From: DDH964 sp963763205
GTDB taxonomy: Bacteria > Desulfobacterota > Desulfuromonadia > Desulfuromonadales > DDH964
Length of the DNA stretch: 64,000 nt
Direction: 5' to 3'
NCBI GenBank assembly: GCA_963763205.1
Contig: CAVXNQ010000003.1
Location: 62,001 to 126,000 of the forward strand
The notes under the pieces are model-generated. The model did not search any database. It had not been told where the DNA came from and saw only the letters and a list, made by a program, of their open reading frames with translations. A program made the translations under genes and the position numbers. Positions 60,791 to 64,000 of the stretch are shown here, in pieces. Numbering within the stretch: position 1 is the stretch's first letter; each line of letters begins with the position of its first letter.

Positions 60791-62649
60791 GCTCTCCTCC
60801 CCGGGTATTCCCCGCCCTTTTGCCCGTACCGTCCGCCAAGGGTCACCGCCGCGGCAATCAGCGAAAGATGGCTCAGGCCCTGGGGGAAATTCCCCAGCAT
60901 CGTCCCGCTGGTCCCCTCCCATTCCTCGGCGAACAGGCCGAGATCGTTGCCGGTGGCTGCGGCCCGTTCGAAGACCTCCCGGGCGGATTCATTCTCCCCC
61001 TGCAGGGCGAGGCATTCGGCCAGCCAGAAGGAGCAGGCCAGGAAGCGCCCCTCCCGGCCGGCCAGGCCGTCGCCCTCGCCCGGATAGCGCCGCAGCAGCC
61101 CCTGCTCCTCCAGGTCCTCGCGGATCGCAGCGACGGTGCGGCGCATGCGGGCGTCGCCGGGATCGATGAAGCCGATGATCGGCAGCAGGAGCAGGGACGC
61201 ATCCATCTCCTGGAAGCCGGCAGCCTGGGTGAAGACGCCCCGCGCCCCATCGTAGCCCCGGGTCTCGACCCACTCGCGGACTTCGGTCCGGGCCTTGCGC
61301 CACTTCTCGAGGGGTGCCTCGCGGCCAAGATCCTCCGCCAGGCGGATGCCGCGGTCGAAGGCCACCCAGCACATCGCCTTGGAGAGGACGAAGTGCCGGG
61401 GCGCGCAGCGCATCTCCCAGACCCCCCGGTCCGGCCGGCGCCATTTTTCAGTGGCGGCGTTGACCAGTTCGGCCAGAAATTCCCAGTAGTCGTCGTCGGG
61501 GGAGTGCCCCCGCCGATGCCAGTTCCAGGCGAGATCGAGCAGTTCGCCGTAGACATCGAGCTGGAGCTGCCTTTCGGCGGCGTTGCCGATCCGCACCGGC
61601 CGGGCGCCGCCGTAGCCGTTCAGGCCCGGGAGCTCGTATTCGTGAAGGCGGCGCTCGCCGCCGATGCCGTAGAGGATCTGCAGCTCTTCGGCACTGCCGG
61701 CGCAGCTGCGCTCGATGAAGCGCCGGAAACCATCGGCCTCGGCGACGAAGCCGAGTTCGCTGAGAGAACGGACGCTGAAATAGGAATCGCGGATCCAGGA
61801 GAAGCGGTAATCCCAGTTACGCTCCCCGCCCGGGGCTTCCGGGAGGGAGGTGGTGGCGGCGGCGGCGATGGCACCGCTGGGCGCATTGGAGAGCCCCTTG
61901 AGAACAATGGCGGAGCGCAGGACCAAGTCGCGGTAGGGGCCGGCATAATCGAACTGGTCCGCCCACTTCTGCCACCAGGCGCGGGTCTGTTCCAGACGCC
62001 GGTCGAGTTCCCCGACGGCCGGGACCTCGACCTGGCCGTCGTCGAGGTCTTCGGGACGGGAAAACAGGAGGGAAAGATGGCGGCGCTCCCCGCGGCGGAC
62101 GCTGCAGGTTCCGGCCAGGTCGTGGCGCCCGCGCGGTTCGAAACAGTAGTCGCCGGAGAGGAGCAGCCCGGTGCTGCCGCCCATGATCAGGAAACTCCCA
62201 TCCTGCTCGCGGATCCAGGGTTTGATCGAGCCGTAATCGAGGCGGGGCTGGCAGTCGAGGGAAAATTCCACCTCGCCCCGGAGGCCTTCGATGATCCGCA
62301 GGATCTGCTTGAAAGGCTGGTGCCTGCCACCCCGGCGCATGGGGAAGAAGTCGAGAATCCGGGCGCTGCCCCCCTCGCTGGTGCAGGTGGTTTCCAGAAT
62401 CAGCGTTCCTTCAAGGTAGCGCCGGGTGGAGCGGACCTGGGCGGTGGGCCAGATCCGGCAGTATCCCCCGCGCTCCCAGCCGAGGAGGCGGCCGAAACAG
62501 GAGGGTGAATCGAGCCGCGGCATGCAGCACCAGTCGATGGAACCGGTCGCGGAGACCAGCGCAGCAGAATGACAGTCGGAGATGAAGGCGTAGTCCGCAA
62601 TCGGCGGATAGGCGGGGTCCTCTCCCTCTCGGCTTTCGGCTCGAATCAT
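60775..62649 (-). CDS. GH15-type glycoside hydrolase (glucoamylase/trehalase-like)
   Basis: 624 residues from ATG 62649 (GGAAAGGAAC upstream). The N-terminal beta-sandwich starts PPIADYAFISDCHSAALVSATGSIDWCCMPRLDSPS. The (alpha/alpha)6 domain includes RNWDYRFSWIRDSYFSVRSL, QLDVYGELLDLAWNW and EMDASLLLLPIIGFI. The C-terminus has LFAEEWEGTSGTMLGNFPQGLSHLSLI, where the Glu of EEW is the usual catalytic position. Cytoplasmic, no signal peptide. Probably acts on trehalose or alpha-glucans. Confidence 0.9.
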   Translation of the reverse strand: MIRAESREGEDPAYPPIADYAFISDCHSAALVSATGSIDWCCMPRLDSPSCFGRLLGWERGGYCRIWPTAQVRSTRRYLEGTLILETTCTSEGGSARILDFFPMRRGGRHQPFKQILRIIEGLRGEVEFSLDCQPRLDYGSIKPWIREQDGSFLIMGGSTGLLLSGDYCFEPRGRHDLAGTCSVRRGERRHLSLLFSRPEDLDDGQVEVPAVGELDRRLEQTRAWWQKWADQFDYAGPYRDLVLRSAIVLKGLSNAPSGAIAAAATTSLPEAPGGERNWDYRFSWIRDSYFSVRSLSELGFVAEADGFRRFIERSCAGSAEELQILYGIGGERRLHEYELPGLNGYGGARPVRIGNAAERQLQLDVYGELLDLAWNWHRRGHSPDDDYWEFLAELVNAATEKWRRPDRGVWEMRCAPRHFVLSKAMCWVAFDRGIRLAEDLGREAPLEKWRKARTEVREWVETRGYDGARGVFTQAAGFQEMDASLLLLPIIGFIDPGDARMRRTVAAIREDLEEQGLLRRYPGEGDGLAGREGRFLACSFWLAECLALQGENESAREVFERAAATGNDLGLFAEEWEGTSGTMLGNFPQGLSHLSLIAAAVTLGGRYGQKGGEYPGRRACGSD

Positions 62650-62723
62650 CGCGGTTCCTTTCCCCGCCGAGGTGCTCGGCCCGGTTCGACCTCCGCGGCA
62701 TATCTTAGTATAACAGGCCGGAA

Positions 62724-63431
62724 TCAGGCGTTCGGAGCGCATTGCCCAAGCGCTACCTGGGCCACCACGGGGAGGTGGTCGGATGCCAGTCGACTGGCGG
62801 CGGTGGCGACCGCCCGAACCTGGTGCAGGCGCAACGCCTCGCTGGCCAGGATGCGGTCGAGCCGCAGCAGCGGCCGGCGGGCGGGAAAGGTGCGCGGCGC
62901 CGGGGCGGGACGGAAGCGGTGGTGCAGCCAGCGCAGCGGCCGGCCCCAGAGGAGCCACTCGTTGAAATCCCCCAGCAGCAGCAGCGGCACCGTCGGGTCG
63001 CCGGGAAGATGGCCGAGGATGGTCGCCACCTGGCGGCGGCGCTCGGCCGGACGCAGTCCCAAGTGGGTCACCGCTACCTGGAGACGGAGCTCGGGCGTCT
63101 GCAGGTGGGCGATCAACAGCCCCCGCGGCTCGCGGCCGGGGACGCTCAGGTCGTGGCGCTCCACCCGGAGCACCGGCCAGCGGCTGAGCAGCGCATTGCC
63201 GTAATCGCCGCCGGGCTTGAACAGGGTGGGGCCCGGCACCGCCTGCAGGCCGGTGGCGGCCGCCAGCCGGGTGAGATCGTCCCCCCCGGGGTGATGATGG
63301 TTTTCCACCTCCTGCAGCCCGATGCAGTCGATCTCGAGGGCGCGGATGACTGCGGCGGTTCGCTCCAGGTCGCGGCGGCCATCGGCTCCCCTTCCCATGT
63401 GGATGTTCCAGGTGGCGACCCCTGCCAGCAC
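62724..63431 (-). CDS. Endonuclease/exonuclease/phosphatase family protein
   Basis: 235 residues from GTG 63431, chosen because GGAGG lies six bases upstream; the start overlaps nothing and is one base past the VTT stop. EEP motifs: VATWNIHMGRG, DCIGLQEVENH, QVAVTHLGLRP, LLLLGDFNEW and LASDHLPVVAQV. Mg-dependent phosphodiesterase fold; the substrate may be a nucleic acid or lipid. Frequently paired with VTT-domain proteins, as here. Confidence 0.88.
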   Translation of the reverse strand: MLAGVATWNIHMGRGADGRRDLERTAAVIRALEIDCIGLQEVENHHHPGGDDLTRLAAATGLQAVPGPTLFKPGGDYGNALLSRWPVLRVERHDLSVPGREPRGLLIAHLQTPELRLQVAVTHLGLRPAERRRQVATILGHLPGDPTVPLLLLGDFNEWLLWGRPLRWLHHRFRPAPAPRTFPARRPLLRLDRILASEALRLHQVRAVATAASRLASDHLPVVAQVALGQCAPNA

Positions 63432-63432
63432 T

Positions 63433-64000
63433 TCAGTCCTCCCTGCGGTCCTGGCTGCGCAGCCAGCGCCGTCCCCACCAGATGAGCAGGAGGGCTGCCG
63501 TGGCCGCCGCCAGGGCCAGAACGACACTCACCTCTCCGGGGTGGCGCAGGGCGTTTTCCAGCCCGCCGGTGAAGAGGACCATCGCCAGGATGCCGGGGCC
63601 CATGCCGGCAACGGTGCCGAGGACGAAATCGGCGAGAGAAATGCGGGTCGCGCCGGCCATCAGGTTGACGACCGTAAAGGGGGCGATCGGCACCACCCGC
63701 AGCAGCGCCATGGTCAGCCAGCCGTGGCGGGCGAGCCGGTGGCTGAGCCGGTTGACCTGCGCGCCGCCCAACCGCCGCAGGGTTTCCCGGCCGAGCAGCC
63801 GGCCGAGGACGAAACCGGCCAGCCCTCCACCCAGGCTCCCCGTCAGGGCGAGGAAAAAGCCGCCGGCCGGGCCGAAGCTGAGGGCGGTGGCGAAGATCAG
63901 CAGGGTGACCGGGATCATGGTCAGGCTGCCCACCAGGAAGATCCCCAGCACCAGAGGGATGGCAAAGGAGCTGGTGCGGACCGCCTCACCCAGGGCCAGC
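63433..64000 (-). CDS. VTT (TVP38/DedA-like) membrane protein, 5' end beyond window
   Basis: 189 residues are visible and the frame stays open to base 64000. VTT domain: PVTLLIFATALSFGPAGGFFLALTGSLGGGLAGFVLGRLLG, then ALLRVVPIAPFTVVNLMAGATRIS and a final membrane helix (VVLALAAATAALLLIWWG). In many relatives this domain is fused after a phospholipase D part, which could lie outside the window. The EEP gene follows two bases after the stop. Confidence 0.85.
   Translation of the reverse strand, partial: LALGEAVRTSSFAIPLVLGIFLVGSLTMIPVTLLIFATALSFGPAGGFFLALTGSLGGGLAGFVLGRLLGRETLRRLGGAQVNRLSHRLARHGWLTMALLRVVPIAPFTVVNLMAGATRISLADFVLGTVAGMGPGILAMVLFTGGLENALRHPGEVSVVLALAAATAALLLIWWGRRWLRSQDRRED

Noticed and set aside
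1..64000. tRNA or rRNA genes, including a selenocysteine tRNA
   Set aside because: No cloverleaf or rRNA core sequence was recognised by eye on either strand.

Overview
The window is a high-GC bacterial chromosome segment that most resembles a Geobacter/Desulfuromonas-type organism (Desulfuromonadales or Geobacterales). The basis is gene content: a Mo-nitrogenase cluster with DraT/DraG control, an ANTAR response regulator, nif-type NifU and NifS, DUF3300/DUF2950/DUF3106 envelope proteins, an SthA transhydrogenase and GGDEF/EAL/PilZ/CheC signalling proteins. No rRNA or tRNA gene was recognised, so the taxonomy is inference from gene content.

Layout. 1-657 is the end of a protein built from a repeat of about 149 residues. 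860-7536 holds a cupin, a SYLF lipid-binding protein, a metallophosphoesterase, a same-strand run of small stress or detoxification proteins (SnoaL, YCII, VOC, SRPBCC, VOC, DUF899), a transglutaminase and a DUF2164 protein. 7537-15845 is an accessory region of lower GC. It has a Fic protein, a HEPN-like protein, several orphan hypotheticals, broken PPOX and AraC relics, a 19-bp tandem array, REP-like hairpins, long direct repeats and integron-like cassette boundaries. 15846-19695 returns to core-type genes. 19756-20193 encodes a thioredoxin whose first active-site cysteine codon is TGA, followed by a hairpin that fits a bacterial SECIS, so it is a likely selenoprotein. nifU and nifS follow.

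23069-39400 carries envelope, redox and signalling genes. These include a hybrid histidine kinase, sthA, DUF3300-DUF2950, and an ECF sigma/anti-sigma operon with two divergent promoters sharing the motif GGTAAAC-N16-CGTCTAA. A CheY-CheC-diguanylate cyclase operon, a PilZ protein and a LuxR-type regulator follow. 39572-50794 is the nitrogen-fixation region: ANTAR regulator, draT, draG, macrodomain, ferredoxin, then nifH, nifD, nifK, nifX, fdxB, a second NifX-family gene and nifB. Sigma-54 promoters precede nifH and nifB, and each is followed by a structured leader with a terminator-like hairpin. This fits control by sigma-54 activation plus ANTAR antitermination, with DraT/DraG acting on NifH after translation. 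Two inverted copies of a structured element of about 175 bp lie at 42832-43010 and 54763-54936, on either side of the nifHDK-nifB stretch.

The right end (51566-64000) has nhaD, a pterin dehydratase, a second ADP-ribosylglycohydrolase, a thioesterase, an EamA transporter, a REC-PAS-GGDEF-EAL protein, an amino-acid permease, DUF488, a GH15 enzyme, an EEP nuclease-fold protein and a VTT membrane protein.

An important caveat: at least nine otherwise intact genes contain single-base frameshifts (metallophosphoesterase, RibD-like, draG, nifH, nifD, nhaD, pterin dehydratase, EamA, GGDEF-EAL). Most look like one extra base. The frames rejoin perfectly conserved protein on each side, which points to sequencing or assembly error rather than decay.
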